Shown: piece by piece, positions 43,354 to 54,916 of the stretch | How the letters are laid out: every line of letters begins with the position of its first letter | Numbering within the stretch: position 1 is the stretch's first letter | NCBI GenBank assembly: GCA_024516155.1 | Contig: JAJJXM010000069.1 | Coordinates: forward strand, 1 to 64,000 | Source of the DNA: Pyronema omphalodes | Taxonomy: Eukaryota > Ascomycota > Pezizomycetes > Pezizales > Pyronemataceae | Direction of reading: 5' to 3' | Length of the DNA: 64,000 nt | Translations under genes and position numbers: made by a program | The notes under the pieces: generated by a model | Databases searched by the model: none | Seen by the model: the letters and a program-made list of their open reading frames with translations, nothing else | What the model was told of the DNA's origin: nothing

Positions 43354-43986
43354 CTTGATTACGTTCGTTGATGAGCTGAAAGTCTTGGAGCTGTGATTTG
43401 AAAACTGTTAGCCGATATTCCTATTGATCATACCTCAGGGGAACCTTACGGGTTTTACAAATCCAATTGAATCAGCGTTACCAAAGCCCTTTTTTGTATC
43501 TGTCGTAGCACGAGGGCTTGGATGTCGCAATTCACCAATACCGTTTTGCGGGAGGAAAGAAGTTGCGTGACGCGTTCCGTCGAAGATTCAAAGCCAAAAA
43601 AACAATCGACGCAGCGATTCGATTCAAGGAAATACGAAATCAGTTCTCGCACATAGAGGTTGTGGATGATGTGCCTGTTGCATGTAGGTGGAGTGAAGAC
43701 CACTGTCTTGGCGATAAACACTCCGCCTGATGCTTGTGAATGTAAGAAATGTTGTAGTCTCTCTCCTATGTAATATAATAAATAACCCCATCCGCTATTT
43801 CCTCTGCTTTCTCTGGGAAATGAGTCTTGAAATCATCTTCAGCTACAGCAATACGTAAGCGGCAAGCATACCTACTACCTCCAACGTCATAGAGCACGTG
43901 TTATATAAGCTAGCTCATCTCCAGCTTCATCCCGTCAGATATCTTAATTTTCGTTCATATAAGGTTACAACTGTTTCAAGTATCAA
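43354..43986. other. spacer with a possible orphan exon
   Basis: On the minus strand, 43455-43721 is open for 88 codons and could belong to the gene at 42859, but no splice pair in phase was found. Otherwise nothing is seen. Confidence 0.35.
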
Positions 43987-44070
43987 TCCTCGGTAGTATA
44001 GTGGTTAGTATTTCCGCCTGTCACCACTGATAGTCCGCGGGAGACCGGGGTTCAATTCCCCGCCGAGGAG
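43987..44070 (+). tRNA. tRNA-Asp(GTC) with intron
   Basis: Acceptor TCCTCGG/CCGAGGA with discriminator G. D arm as in fungal tRNA-Asp (TAGTATAGTGGTTAGTAT). Anticodon stem CCGC/GCGG with loop CTGTCAC, anticodon GTC. T arm CCGGGG-TTCAATT-CCCC. A 12-nt intron (CACTGATAGTCC) follows the anticodon loop. TTCTTTTTTT directly downstream is the Pol III terminator. Confidence 0.93.
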
Positions 44071-44689
44071 TTCTTTTTTTGTCCCCTGTTTCCCCCATTT
44101 CTTGACCAACTGTCGGACGCTGGAGTTTTAACAGTTGAAAAATTGTTGCATCCTGTTGCATCTTGTTGGAGAAAAAAAAACCCCCCGAAAGGGTGAGGTA
44201 ATGATACCACATACTCGTAGACACTGGCTGGGATACTCACCTCACCAGCCTGACGAAGTTACCACAAGTAAAGCTCCCTCACCAAAAACAATAAGGATCC
44301 TTATAATCACCGCAAAATCCATTCCCAGCCTCAACCCCTGATCAGTGGTTTTGTAGTCGTGGTTTTATTTTCTGTTACAGTTAAGGCAATGAAACTATCC
44401 AGAAGCAGCAGGATTGGTAGTTTTGATATCACCGGCGAGAAGTACGATAGGGTTATTATGAGGAAATAAAAGTCGGTATGATCGTATTGTATTGAGTAGT
44501 AAAAAACATAAAAGAAAAGAAAGAAAAGAAAGTAAAACCATAACAGAAAAACAAAACAAAGTAAGAAGCATGAAACAAAGTAAGGAACAAGTAACAGAAA
44601 AAATAGGAAAACAAATATGAGAACCAAATCCTAAGCCACCCAAGCAGCCTCAGATACCCGCAGTATATGCTGTAAGATCCTCAACTCTC

Positions 44690-45085
44690 GCTTGCAAAAA
44701 GGAAAACAAAGATTCCGCCGAGCTTCGCCGGGCTTCGCCGAGCTCCCGTATCCGTGACGCCAACACCGAAGATACTGAATAGATGATATGATGAAAAACA
44801 GAACACAGAGAACACAAATATCGCTTGCAATGCACCGGAATGCTGCTGTAACTCCGCCGAACTCCGCCAGAACGCCGACTGAAATCCGTATCCGTGACAC
44901 CGACACCGGAGATACCAAATAGATGATATGATGGAAAACAAAACACAGAACATAAACATCGCTTGCAATGCACCGGAATGCTGTTGTAACTTCGTCGAAC
45001 TCCGCCAGAACGCCGACTGAAATCCGTATCCGTGACGCCAACACCGGAGATACCGAATAGATGATATGATGAAAAACAAAGACAA
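44690..45085. repeat. tandem repeat, about 138-bp unit, three copies
   Basis: The units share ATCGCTTGCAATGCACCGGA, GCCGACTGAAATCCGTATCC, GTGACGCCAACACCG and AATAGATGATATGATG. The first unit is shorter and more diverged, and degraded traces continue to about 45260. The minus strand happens to be open across the units, giving a Phe/Ile/Ser-rich conceptual protein. Its composition and the repeat nature argue against a real gene. Confidence 0.8.
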
Positions 45086-45647
45086 ACAAGGTCCCTCTGG
45101 TACCGCCTAAACTCCGGTACTGTAGATGAAAGGAAAAAAAAACAATCGCTGAGATGGTAAACGGTAGAACCGGATCCGTAAGGTTAATATCGAAGAAACC
45201 GTAAGAGGCGATATGTCGAAAAAAAAAGAAAATGGAATAAAATCCCGCTGGTATGGCATAAACTTCGATGTAGTAGATGAAAAAAGAAAAAAGAAGAAAA
45301 AAAAAGAGAAAGATCCGCTGAGATATGATGAAGTGTTGATGAGACATGCTTCGCTTCGCGCTGACTAGTCGTCGGTGTCGGTGTTGGTGTCGTTAGCGTT
45401 GGAAAGGTGTTGTAAAGGTACCGTAAAGATATTGTGCAAATAAGGTCTGAGAATGCTGTGCGGGTGTCGTAAGGATGAATCCCTCAAGTGACGTTGCTGC
45501 TTACGAATTCCGCCAGAACCCGCCACATCACGCATCACTCGTCATCCTTATCGTAAAATCCCGAAACCGAAACCACACCACACCACCCTCTCCGTAACCA
45601 ACCAACCGACCAACCAACCAACCAACCAGCCGGTGCCCATCAGGTTC
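45086..45647. other. spacer with decayed repeat traces and (CCAA)n
   Basis: Degraded copies of the neighbouring tandem repeat up to about 45260, then a CCAA/CCGA microsatellite at about 45597-45630 next to the 3' end of the gene at 45648. No gene seen. Confidence 0.5.
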
Positions 45648-47183
45648 TTACAAAGATCTAAAAACCCGTCGCCAAAAACTCTCGTCTTTGACATACGGTC
45701 TTCCTGGCACTCCAATCGCCTGATCGTCGTCGGATCCATCGTCCATCGCCTCGCGTATCTGTTCCTCAACTGACAGATTCGTCATTCCTACTTCCATGCG
45801 TACTTGCATCTGCATCTGAGCGGTAGAAACACCAGCAGAAACAATAGCACCGGCACCAGCAACACGACCTCTAGCCGCCTCTGCGACCCTGTCCCGCTCC
45901 TCCAGCTCCCTGCGGAGTCTCGCTTGGCGGTCCAGCCACTCAAAGTGCTGGATCTGACGCTCCCGCTCCTGGCGCTGACGATCATAATCGTTGTGGCGCG
46001 GGGGGTGGTTGGCGTGGGGTAGCGGGTGGAAGGGTGCATTGTACTGCATGTACGGCTGCATCTGCGTACGCTGTATCTCCTGGAAAGAGGGCGGGGTAAT
46101 GAGAACAGCGGGATGGTGAATGTTGTCGACATGCTGGCGAAGGCGACGAGAGGAAGAGCGATGGGCCTGTTGCCTTGGGTCGGGGGACAGAAAGTGGCTG
46201 TCGGGGCCGGGAGGAGGGCATGGAATGATATTTTCCAGCCACGCCAGAATCCGGGCCATGTTCCCGGGGGATAGGTACCCCTGGAATTGCTCGGGGTTGT
46301 AATCATACTCGAACTGATGGGTTGTTAGTGTGAGGAAATATGGAGGGGTGAGGGGATTTACCTCCGGAGCACGGGTTGGAAGGACGATTTGTGGCGGGAG
46401 AACTGGAACTGACATCCCGAGCAAGCAGAGGGGTTGGGCAGGCTAGACAGGTTTTCTGGTCAGTGGTTTTGATGAAGAATGGTGGAAAGGTGTTTTGTTT
46501 CTTACCTCTCGATCATACTCGAGCCAGTCGTAGTTATTACTACGAACTGGCCGGGCGTTGGAAGTTGAGGGGGTGGGGTCAGCAGACACCGCTCTATCAC
46601 CGGAGGCAGAAGGAACGACAGCACGACGATTTTCTGGACCGCTCGGACGCTGCAAAGAAGAAGAAGCCAACTGCTGCGAGGAACCGTTGCTTGACGGAGC
46701 GAAGATGTTCCGCTCCCGACGTGGGTTCTGGATCTGTGCCCTCTTTACCAAAGGCCCGAGGATCAACAACCCGGACGAAGTCGATGACCTCGTGGTTGGC
46801 ACAGTTCCAGCCCTCGGTCGCAAAGGCGAGACAGCCCTCGGAATCAGGGTGGGGGATCTTGGGACCAAAGAGCTTAGGTTACGGTGCCCATACACTCTTC
46901 GCAGAGGAGGTTGTGGAGGTTGTTGTTGTTGTGGGGTCTGCGGACGAACTGTACCTGCAAGAAGCGAGGAACTCCCATGCGACCCGAAGATTACAGACTG
47001 TTTCACTTTGGTCAGCGATCGTAGGGAATGGAGAACGATGGAGAACTTTGTCGCGTCGCGAGGAGGACTTACATCTGAATCTTCGTGTCCGAGGGCCGTC
47101 CACTCGGAATCTTCCTGGCTGGGATGCATCTGTTCCGACTTCTGGTGCTGAGGCTCACGAAGAGAAAGAGAGTGTTGAGACAT
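45648..47183 (-). CDS. unknown four-exon, largely disordered protein
   Basis: Exons 47183-47073, 46997-46506, 46442-46362 and 46313-45648 join in phase 0 throughout and give 449 residues. The introns are 75, 63 and 48 nt with GTAAGT/GTAAGA/GTAAAT donors, CTGAC or CTAAC branch sites and CAG/TAG acceptors. The first half is Ser/Pro/Gln-rich (P-Q-Q-Q-Q-P-P-Q-P-P). Two similar aromatic-acidic motifs occur: Y-D-W-L-E-Y-D-R-E at the end of exon 2 and F-E-Y-D-Y-N-P-E at the start of exon 4. A charged helix (R-Q-R-Q-E-R-E-R-Q-I-Q-H-F-E-W-L) lies near residues 345-385, and an acidic C-terminal part ends E-S-F-W-R-R-V-F-R-S-L. A fragment resembling exon 3 recurs at about 51500-51550. Function unknown. 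Confidence 0.7.
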
Positions 47184-49399
47184 CTTGAGGTATCGAAAGG
47201 GATTATGACAGGAGTATGATTGAAGAAGAGGAGTTCTGAGTGAACAAAAGCGGTGCGTCGATGAAAAAGATTATGGAGAGCGTGGGGAGGAAACAGTGTT
47301 GAGTGAAGGAAGAAGGGAAGGGAGGACTCTGTCCGGGGGGTAGGTATGGGTGTGTAGGCAAACTGTGGGTTCAATGATGACAATCCTACCGCAATATTCC
47401 AACGGTGCTTTAGAATTCTTCGACCCATCGAGGCAGTGCCTGTGATTTTGGCTGTTAGGTTACCTTATCTGGGGCGGACATTATCCCTAACCCCGGTGTA
47501 ACGATGGAGATGGAGGAGCATTTTTCAATTGAAAATGCCATCTGACGAAAGGGAACGAAGTCTAAGTATAGGAGATGAATTTCAGGTGTTTTCATACACA
47601 AATGAAGGTGTTTTAGTAGTCTTTTATTAGGAAAACGTCGATGCCGTAAGATGACAAGCATAAGCGCAGCCGAGATTAGCGAAAGGGTCGAGTGAGGTGA
47701 CATGGTGATACGTCATAATGCGAAGCACCACGCAAAGCAGGATGCGTAGGCGTAGAAACTAGCGAACTTCTGAAAGAATAATATGCAGTGTAAACGAACG
47801 GATTACAGCTACTATTAAATATGATCTGTGTCGGCTCCACGAGCTTTGGATCAAGGCCTAATCTCAACGCGTCATCGTTACCGTGACTCGGGAGTCCATC
47901 TCGACCTCGCTTGGGCTCTGTGACCAAGTCCGAGGGATCAACTCCGACAAACTACATCCGAGGGACCAAGTCTGAGAAACTAACTCGGAGGGATCAAATC
48001 CGGGGGACCAAACCCGAGGAGCTGAATATTCGAAACAGAAATCTCAGGAATCCCGAAACAACTTTACTCTGTCTCTGCTTGAACCCAAGCGGTGTCTTAC
48101 CCAGCGCATGCTTTTCCCCTCCATGCACCGCCTTATCTTCTTCAAATTCGGGTCGTACTTTACCCGGCATATGCTGTTCAACCTTCATGCGCTGCTGTCT
48201 CTACTTTAAGCCCCATTTCCGTCTTACCCGGAGTTCATTCCTCCACTTCCATGCACTCTCGTGTATCCTGAAAGTTTATCAGTTTCTTTTTTCTGATTGC
48301 ATTATAGATCTAGATTAGATTATAAGAACGACGATTTGTACTTTTTCTCTCTTTTTTTGTTGCTGAGACGGCGCATACATCGTGACGTTACTTGCATGGA
48401 ACCTTTTCAACCCTTTTTTCCCATCTACGTATCTACGCGTACACGCGTCTGTACCTGCAGGTTTAAGCACTTATCAAGCCGAGAAATTACGCAGGGACAC
48501 CGTTTATGCAGGTACACAAGCTCTGCATGGGGGTCTTAACGCGATTAAAGCGGCAGCCGTGGCTGACAGGGTATTATTAGTTCGTTTAGGCTATTTCTGC
48601 TGACGGGTATGATACATACTGTACCGATCAGATCCCCAGATCTATGTGGGGTTTGCGGGGTGGCTCGGCAAATAATACCTGTTCTTTTTATGATTATCAA
48701 TAAAAATGCCCCTGTGATAGGAATGCAGGAATTTCAGGAATTTTAGGAAATTTTTGGGGTGGGTTGGTTGGTTGGGCCTGGGTTGCGCTTTGGTTGCGCT
48801 ATCAAATATCACGGGATGCACATACAGCCTTATCGGGAAATGGAACGGAAGCTAAGCGTATGTTTTCACAGCCTTGTCGGTAAATGGAACCGAGGCTAAG
48901 CGCATGGTGCTATTTTCCGCATCTTACCCCACACGCAGAGGACCCAAAGATTGGTAATACAGTACGGGTAACCTCCCGAACGGCTTAAGAGGCTCTTTCT
49001 TATCTACCCCACGGTATCGGGTAGCGCATGCTTATCGTAACCACAAGCCTAACCCGTTAATGCCGTCATTAGCTGGGGGGTTTGCTTGTTGTAACTTCAT
49101 AGTGACGACTTTTACTGATAAGGAATTTTTTTTTTTGATTCCAGAAAACCTGATATTCACGATATCAAGCAGGGGCTTGGCGACGTTTCTGGGAATTGAA
49201 GAGTAAATATAAACTGAGATTGTCTTCGGACCGGAAGAAATCATTATCTTAAGGATATTTATACCAACAACACAACAACATCACTGCATCACTGCATCAA
49301 ATTCAACAACTTTTCTAAACGACTTTAACTTTTCAAATATATTTTATTAGATTTTTTTTGTTTTTCTTAGAAGATAGACTATCATATCAACTCATCACA
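47184..49399. other. long intergenic stretch with small repeats
   Basis: About 2.2 kb without a convincing gene. It contains a tandem run of a roughly 28-bp unit built on CCGAGGGATCAA/CCGAGGGACCAA at 47928-48020. It also has a 44-bp tandem duplication at about 48825-48910 (CAGCCTTATCGGGAAATGG and CAGCCTTGTCGGTAAATGG). The right end is the promoter and leader of the CON-6 gene. Confidence 0.5.
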
Positions 49400-49999
49400 A
49401 TGTTTAACGAATACAACCTCAACAACCAGTCACCCACCGACTACGCACACAACCTCGCCCGTCACGGCGGCCACGACATGGGTCACATCATCGGTACATT
49501 CCCCCTTTTCCCATCCTCATCCAATCACTAACACTCCCCAGCCGGCCACAAAGCCAACCTCCACAACCCCAACACCAGCGAAGAATCCAAAGAGCACTCT
49601 CGACAATTCCTAGAAAACATCGACCGCAACAGCGGACTGCACCATATCAGCAACCCCCGGGATCGCTCTACCTCCTCATCAATTTCTTCCGCCTCAGGCC
49701 AAAACTCCCATTCCTTCTACCCTTCACACTCTCCGGCGGGTTTGACAGATGATTTAGACGCTGTTCCTGTGGCGCCGAATCATCCGGCTGTTGCGGTGCC
49801 CGGTCAGGCGGTCGTCGTGGATTATGATAGACCCGTGGTTGTCGAGGAGAAGAATTTGGGGAATGTTATTGGTGGGTATAAGGCTACTTTGCATAATCCG
49901 AGGGTTAGCGAGGAGGCGAAGGAGAGGGCGGCACATGCACTTGAGGAGCTTGGGGTGGAGCCGGATTATCATCCGAAGGGGAGGGATGATGATATGTAA
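49400..49999 (+). CDS. con-6: CON-6 family conidiation protein
   Basis: Exons 49400-49493 and 49542-49999, with a 48-nt intron (GTACAT, CACTAACAC branch, CCCCAG) joined in phase 1; 183 residues. Two Con-6 repeats are clear: G-H-K-A-N-L-H-N-P-N-T-S-E-E-S-K-E-H just after the splice, and G-Y-K-A-T-L-H-N-P-R-V-S-E-E-A-K-E-R near the C-terminus. A Ser-rich, then Val/Pro-rich linker of about 65 residues separates them. Neurospora con-6 is induced in conidiation and by light; the protein is small, hydrophilic and accumulates in spores. The linker is longer than in the classic short CON-6. The symbol is given by family, not proven orthology. Confidence 0.92.
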
Positions 50000-50257
50000 G
50001 GGTTGAAGGAGTTTAGGGGGGGGGGGCGATTGATAGAGAATGACGGAATGAGAAGACGACAGGGGAGAAAGAGGTGATAGAGAGGATATTATTGATGATA
50101 GAACTTAGCTGTTAGATATAATTCATAATATATCTATAGACCTATCAAATAACCCCTATCAATCTCACGTGTTTATATTCCTCATAAATCATCACCCATC
50201 ATCAAGCGACAACATAGATACATCTTGGCACTCGACACCGCAATCTGTAACAGAACG

Positions 50258-50330
50258 GGCTGTTTGGTGTAGCGGTTATCACACTTGTCTCACACACAAG
50301 AGGTCCCCAGTTCGATCCTGGGAATAGTCA
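50258..50330 (+). tRNA. tRNA-Val(CAC)
   Basis: Intron-less cloverleaf: acceptor GGCTGTT/AATAGTC (two G-U pairs), anticodon stem CTTGT/ACAAG with loop CTCACAC (anticodon CAC), T arm CCCAG-TTCGATC-CTGGG, discriminator A. TTTTT follows immediately. Confidence 0.93.
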
Positions 50331-52109
50331 TTTTTGTCCCATTACACCATAGTCTTCATACCTTCTTTTCTTTTTCAAATTGCATGGCCTTTACTATACT
50401 ACTACAGGATATCATTACAGCCCGCAGAATTAGTATTCCTAGCCCCCTCCATGAGAGGTATTATACGCTCCCTATTAACCCCAAAATCCCCGGCTACCAA
50501 CACAGTTACGCAGATATGCAGAGCAGATGCTGTATCTCCCGACTTTCTTGTGCTTTTTTTCTTTGCTCTATGCAGGACGGAAGGGGGGCGGGAAGGGGTA
50601 GATTCAAGATGTACCATAATCCTCTCCATGCCACTCCGACTTATTATCCATCGAAACGGACTGCCTAGTGCCCACGCTGCTGTGTCTTACTCCTGTCTTA
50701 CTGGATCATTAGTGATGAACAGGACGGAAGAAGTGATATTAAACTCACCGTTTGGGTTGGAAAGAGTAATATGAATGAAACCCCCCCACCCCCAAGCCTA
50801 GAAAGACGGCTATGTTGCGGGGCTTGTGTTTTTGCTTTGTTAGCTGCGTTGGCTTCGTTGCTTTGTTGCTTTGTTGCTTTGTTGCTTTGTTGCTTTGTTG
50901 GCTTTGTTAGCTTCGTTGGCTTCGTTAGCTGTGGTGTATCGGGGGTCGTACCTTTTTTTTTTTACCTAGCTACAACTAGACAGAAGCTAGAAGCCATAAT
51001 AATGTAGATAAGTAGCCGGAAATCTACAGCCGAAGCAACCAGAAACGAGAAACCAGAAACCAGAAACCAGGAATTTCCCAGACTCAAAGGAAGCCGATCC
51101 AGTGATAAACTTGGTGTCTTGGATAACATGCAAGAAGTAGATCATGAACCTGCCAGTTAGCCATGGTGGAAGGATCGGGATCTGCTGTATGTTGTATGCT
51201 TTGTTTTGGTTTTTTTGTTCCAGGGGACGAGGGATTGTGTAGATTCTACCGCAATAGCAGAGAGAGGGGGTTATGTCGTTATTAGCTGCGATGTGGGGGT
51301 TTTTTTTTTCGGCCATGCCAGGATTTTCTCCGCTCCTCTGTCTTGTTTTTTAAGCAGACGGGATACGCTGCTGGGTTTTACTCTTGTGTAGATTTGGAGC
51401 GCTGGATGGGTTGTGGATCGTTAGTGATGGATCATGGGATGGGGAGGTGATGTAGACTCACGTTTTCATATGACTGAATATGACGGGTTGTGGAAAGGGT
51501 GATGGAACTGACATGCCGAGCAAGCGGAGTAAGCAGAGGGGTTGTGAAGGCTATATCTTGCCCTGTAAGTTCTTAATGCATCAATGGGATGATGTATTTT
51601 ATTTTACCTCTTCATCCGAATTCCAACTTTCACCGGCCGGGATAATATATAACAACAGGCAGCCTTGAAAATTCGAAAAACACCCCATACGGACGTCCGT
51701 CTATACTATATATCATACCGCCCAACCCTGTGATGAAGTTTGTGATGGTGTTGCAGGAAGCTTTGATGTCAATAAGGCGATGTCTTGTTGAGTGCTTTCT
51801 TGTTGGACCTTGGTTGCGTGGTGCAGAGTTTTGCTGGTGATTTTGCAGACTTCTTGGAGGTTGGTGAAAGAGGGTTGGGGTAGTTATCCCCCGGGGAGAA
51901 GGCCGATGCAAGTCACAAAATACAGGATTCAAGTCGCGGCCCAGAACAAAACCAACAGACCGAGAAGTGGATTTTTTACTTGTATACCCTGCTAGTAGAC
52001 CATGAACCTGCCCAAAGTGACGGGAGTGAAATTCGTTTTATGCTTTATATATGCTTTATTTTTGTTTCCTGCGGTGTTCTTGGGGCGTTTTATATTGTAC
52101 TTCTTGAGT
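50331..52109. other. long intergenic stretch, decayed repeats
   Basis: No convincing gene. It contains a GCTTTGTT microsatellite (about 50855-50925). Near 51500-51550 a segment (GGAACTGACATGCCGAGCAAG, then AAGCAGAGGGGTTG) resembles exon 3 of the gene at 45648-47183, as if part of that gene had been copied and decayed. Phrases such as GTAGATCATGAACCTGCC recur around 51140 and 51995. Confidence 0.4.
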
Positions 52110-53360
52110 TATGACAGTGAGTCGGAATTATACCGCGTGTGGTATAAAGGGCTTTGGAACCGGGTATAGATATTCCAGCCAGGGGAGAGTTAAGTCGCTG
52201 TCCGGCGTTGGAGTAGGTGACACTGAGATGATGATACGGATTCAGATATTGGAGGTAAATAAAGGAGACTTGCGATTTCTTGTGGAGGTAGGCGGGCCGG
52301 GGATTCTGCTGGCCCTGGGTCATACGCTTGTGCGAAATTTGACTGCTGGGGGGGGGGGGGGGGGATTATTAGTGATACAAGCTAGATGAGGTGGGTGGAG
52401 CTTACCTCTGGCATCCGACTCCGATTGGACACGGCCAGTTTGGTAAGAATGACCACCACAAACCAACCCAAGGAGACGGAAATACTGCAGATGCTATATC
52501 ATCTCCTCTTCAGCTGCAAGCCACAAGGTTCAAGATTTATGCCGATGCTTCAGACAAGAGCAGCACACACAAGAAGCGACTGATTGATTTCTGTTTTAGA
52601 GAACATGCTTGTAAATTCTCGGACATGATGAGCCTGTCCATGGTGTGAGAAGACAGGTTCTTTTGTTCTCTTTCCTCCAGTACGTTTTTGCGGGCTTGCA
52701 TTCCGTTTCTGTAGTTGTGATGGGTAGTAATAGCTAGAAGTATATGGTCGTGTTTTGAGCAGGGCTGGAACTGTGTGTAGATATTACCGTGAGGAGAGAG
52801 TGAAGTGGCTGTCCGACGTTAGGCATAGGAGAGAGGATGATACGGATGTCGGATAAGAGAGGATAATATAGGACAATACCTATGGCTTGTGGACGTAGGA
52901 GGACAAGGTATTCCTCTGACCCAAGCTCTGGGGTGCAAATTGCTGCTCCAAGCAAGAAAAGCAGGCGAAGAGACCGATTTTGGTCTTGGATAACATGCTT
53001 GTAGATCATGAAGCGCGCCTGCTGTGAGAGGAAGGTTCCTTCGTTTTCTTCCCTGCCGTGTTTTATGAGGTGTGTGTTCAGGTTCCGGGGTTATGATGAT
53101 GGGTTGAAAGTGTAAGGTTTGCGGTATCAGGGCGTTTGGAACTGTGTATAGATACTGCCGCTAACAGAGGGGGAAAGATGAGTGCTCGGAGTGGTTGGCG
53201 TGATATGGGTTGGATGTAGGAATCTTAGTTGATGGTATGACACCGCCACCGTTGGCTGCGTCTTTCCTGAAGTTGAAGTTTGGTAGCCTGGTGGCTCAAT
53301 AGGTATTATGTTTCGGCAGAAGGAAAGGATAATTGTTTGATTATATACCGAGTGCACTCG
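52110..53360 (-). repeat. three diverged tandem copies of a 250-300-bp segment
   Basis: Copies lie at about 52110-52390, 52730-53010 and 53110-53360. Each has a GTATAGATATTCC-like start (forward strand), a GAGAGAGT-type stretch, CTGTCCGGCGTTGG or CTGTCCGACGTTAG, and GATGATACGGAT. The minus strand is open for 76-91 codons in each copy. The conceptual peptides are alignable: S-N-A-G-Q-R-L-N-S-P-L in one and P-N-V-G-Q-P-L-H-S-L-L in the next. It could be a decayed gene family or a non-coding repeat. A G15 run interrupts near 52349. Confidence 0.5.
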
Positions 53361-54475
53361 GCGGCAAATTACCGGATGTGTAAAGATTCACTTTATCACT
53401 GGTTCTCTGGTGGATAAAGAATGTAAATGGTTGTTCAAACTTGGAATGCCAGAACCACGGGCAAAACAAGCCAAACGTGGAAGGAAATGGTGCTTGCTCA
53501 AACCAGTTGTTCACGGGATGTGGCAATACTCGAAGGCTTTTTATGGAGTATAGTGAAGTGAAACTTGATGTGAGATTGGTCAATCTTAGTTCCGCTCAAA
53601 GAATATTCGCTTTTTCTTTGCTTGCTTGAAGATTCCATTTGTTCTTGACCATCGACACATTCCTTGTTTGAGTTTGGTTCAACAATCAGGAGTGTGGCAG
53701 GTAACTTGCACTCAGGAATGTTTTTAGAAAATATACGGAAGTTTTCACATGATTAACACAAATGGTCAGTATCTATCAGCAAACTGAAAATTGTTGTCTT
53801 TTTATGTAGCATGCTAGTAATCTCATGAAACGAGATTTTCTCTAATATACAAGCCTAATCGTATTCGATATATAGTGTCTACTTCCGTAATCCACCCATA
53901 AATTGTAAGTGTACTCTGTGACAACATCCTCTGCAGTTTAGTAATGCATGGTGCATCGAGGCAGCCAGTAACAGATACATTGCTCCGTTGGTAATATTAT
54001 CAGCAACGTTTATTACTCCTTTCTACGTGTCAAGCCAACATACCGTGATGTGTTTTGCTTGGGTGCACTCACATATCCTCATGTAGTAATCATCATGCGG
54101 AGGAGTTGGAAGCGGATGATTTCGACTCAAGTGTAATGCTTATGTGAAGTACTTTTTTATACATGGACGAGATAACTTCCATTTATTACACGAGTTAGCC
54201 AATCAGTATGTCGCTATTTTGTAACAGTGCCATGATGAAGTAATCCATGTATTCTTATACACCCAAGGCACATCATAGCCAACAAATAAGTTTATCATAA
54301 CTATAGTATACAGTGATGCTCTTCCCAAGACCATAATTCCCCCCGGCGAGAGAGTTTGCCCATTCGTCAATCCCAAAACAGCAGCCCAAATTATTTCTTC
54401 TCGGGTGTAGGAGTTAATTCTTCCTTCAGGATATTTTCCGCCAACTTCGTTAGTATCCTCTAGCCGTTTAACATA
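53361..54475. other. intergenic, no gene seen
   Basis: AT-rich spacer; nothing recognised. Confidence 0.45.
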
Positions 54476-54916
54476 TTAGCGGGTGGTCTTACGTTTCACA
54501 CGCTCAAACAAAGTTCCAGTGCTTCTTGCTGTTTTAGCTACCACACCTTCTTCTCCTTGCATACCCACAGAAGACGCCCTGTGGTCCTCCAGTAGACTCC
54601 CATCTCCGTCATACCCAGGCTGCGGCGCCTCACACCAGGAGCACAGAACTTCTGTTCCGGGATTGATGAAGGAACACTTGCAGTGCCACATCAAACACCG
54701 GATCTGCTCGTCCTGCATGTTGGTGTTCCAGGCTTCATGAGCTGCGGCAACCGGGGGAGTTCTTCTTGCTTCTTCTTGATAGATGGAAGAAGACGGGCCA
54801 TTGGGACTCCACTGCGGTTCTTGGGAGTTTTTTGATCCGGGTCGAGGCGCCTTGCACCAGCAACAGAACACTGCTGCTTCGGGATTGTCGAACATGCACA
54901 CGCAACCCCAGGACAT
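54476..54916 (-). CDS. protein with two RanBP2-like zinc fingers
   Basis: 146 residues. Two fingers are seen: W-G-C-V-C-x3-N-x6-C-x2-C at residues 3-20 and W-H-C-K-C-x3-N-x6-C-x2-C at about 77-95, each followed by [KE]-A-P-[RQ]-P-G. RanBP2-type fingers normally read W-x-C-x2-4-C-x3-N-x6-C-x2-C. Here the first pair is C-x-C in both, a consistent deviation. Canonical fingers bind single-stranded RNA or ubiquitin. The linker and tail are hydrophilic, ending R-V-K-R-K-T-T-R. The start at 54916 puts the first finger at the very N-terminus; an upstream exon is not excluded. Confidence 0.65.
   Translation of the reverse strand: MSWGCVCMFDNPEAAVFCCWCKAPRPGSKNSQEPQWSPNGPSSSIYQEEARRTPPVAAAHEAWNTNMQDEQIRCLMWHCKCSFINPGTEVLCSWCEAPQPGYDGDGSLLEDHRASSVGMQGEEGVVAKTARSTGTLFERVKRKTTR

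Noticed and set aside
44631..45347. 238-codon minus-strand frame that looks like a hydrophobic protein
   Set aside because: It runs across a 138-bp tandem repeat and is open in overlapping frames as well; composition follows the repeat, with no start or promoter support.
45788..46306. Alternative minus- and plus-strand frames over the four-exon gene
   Set aside because: They are shadows caused by GC-rich codons; only the chosen frame has phase-matched introns on all sides.
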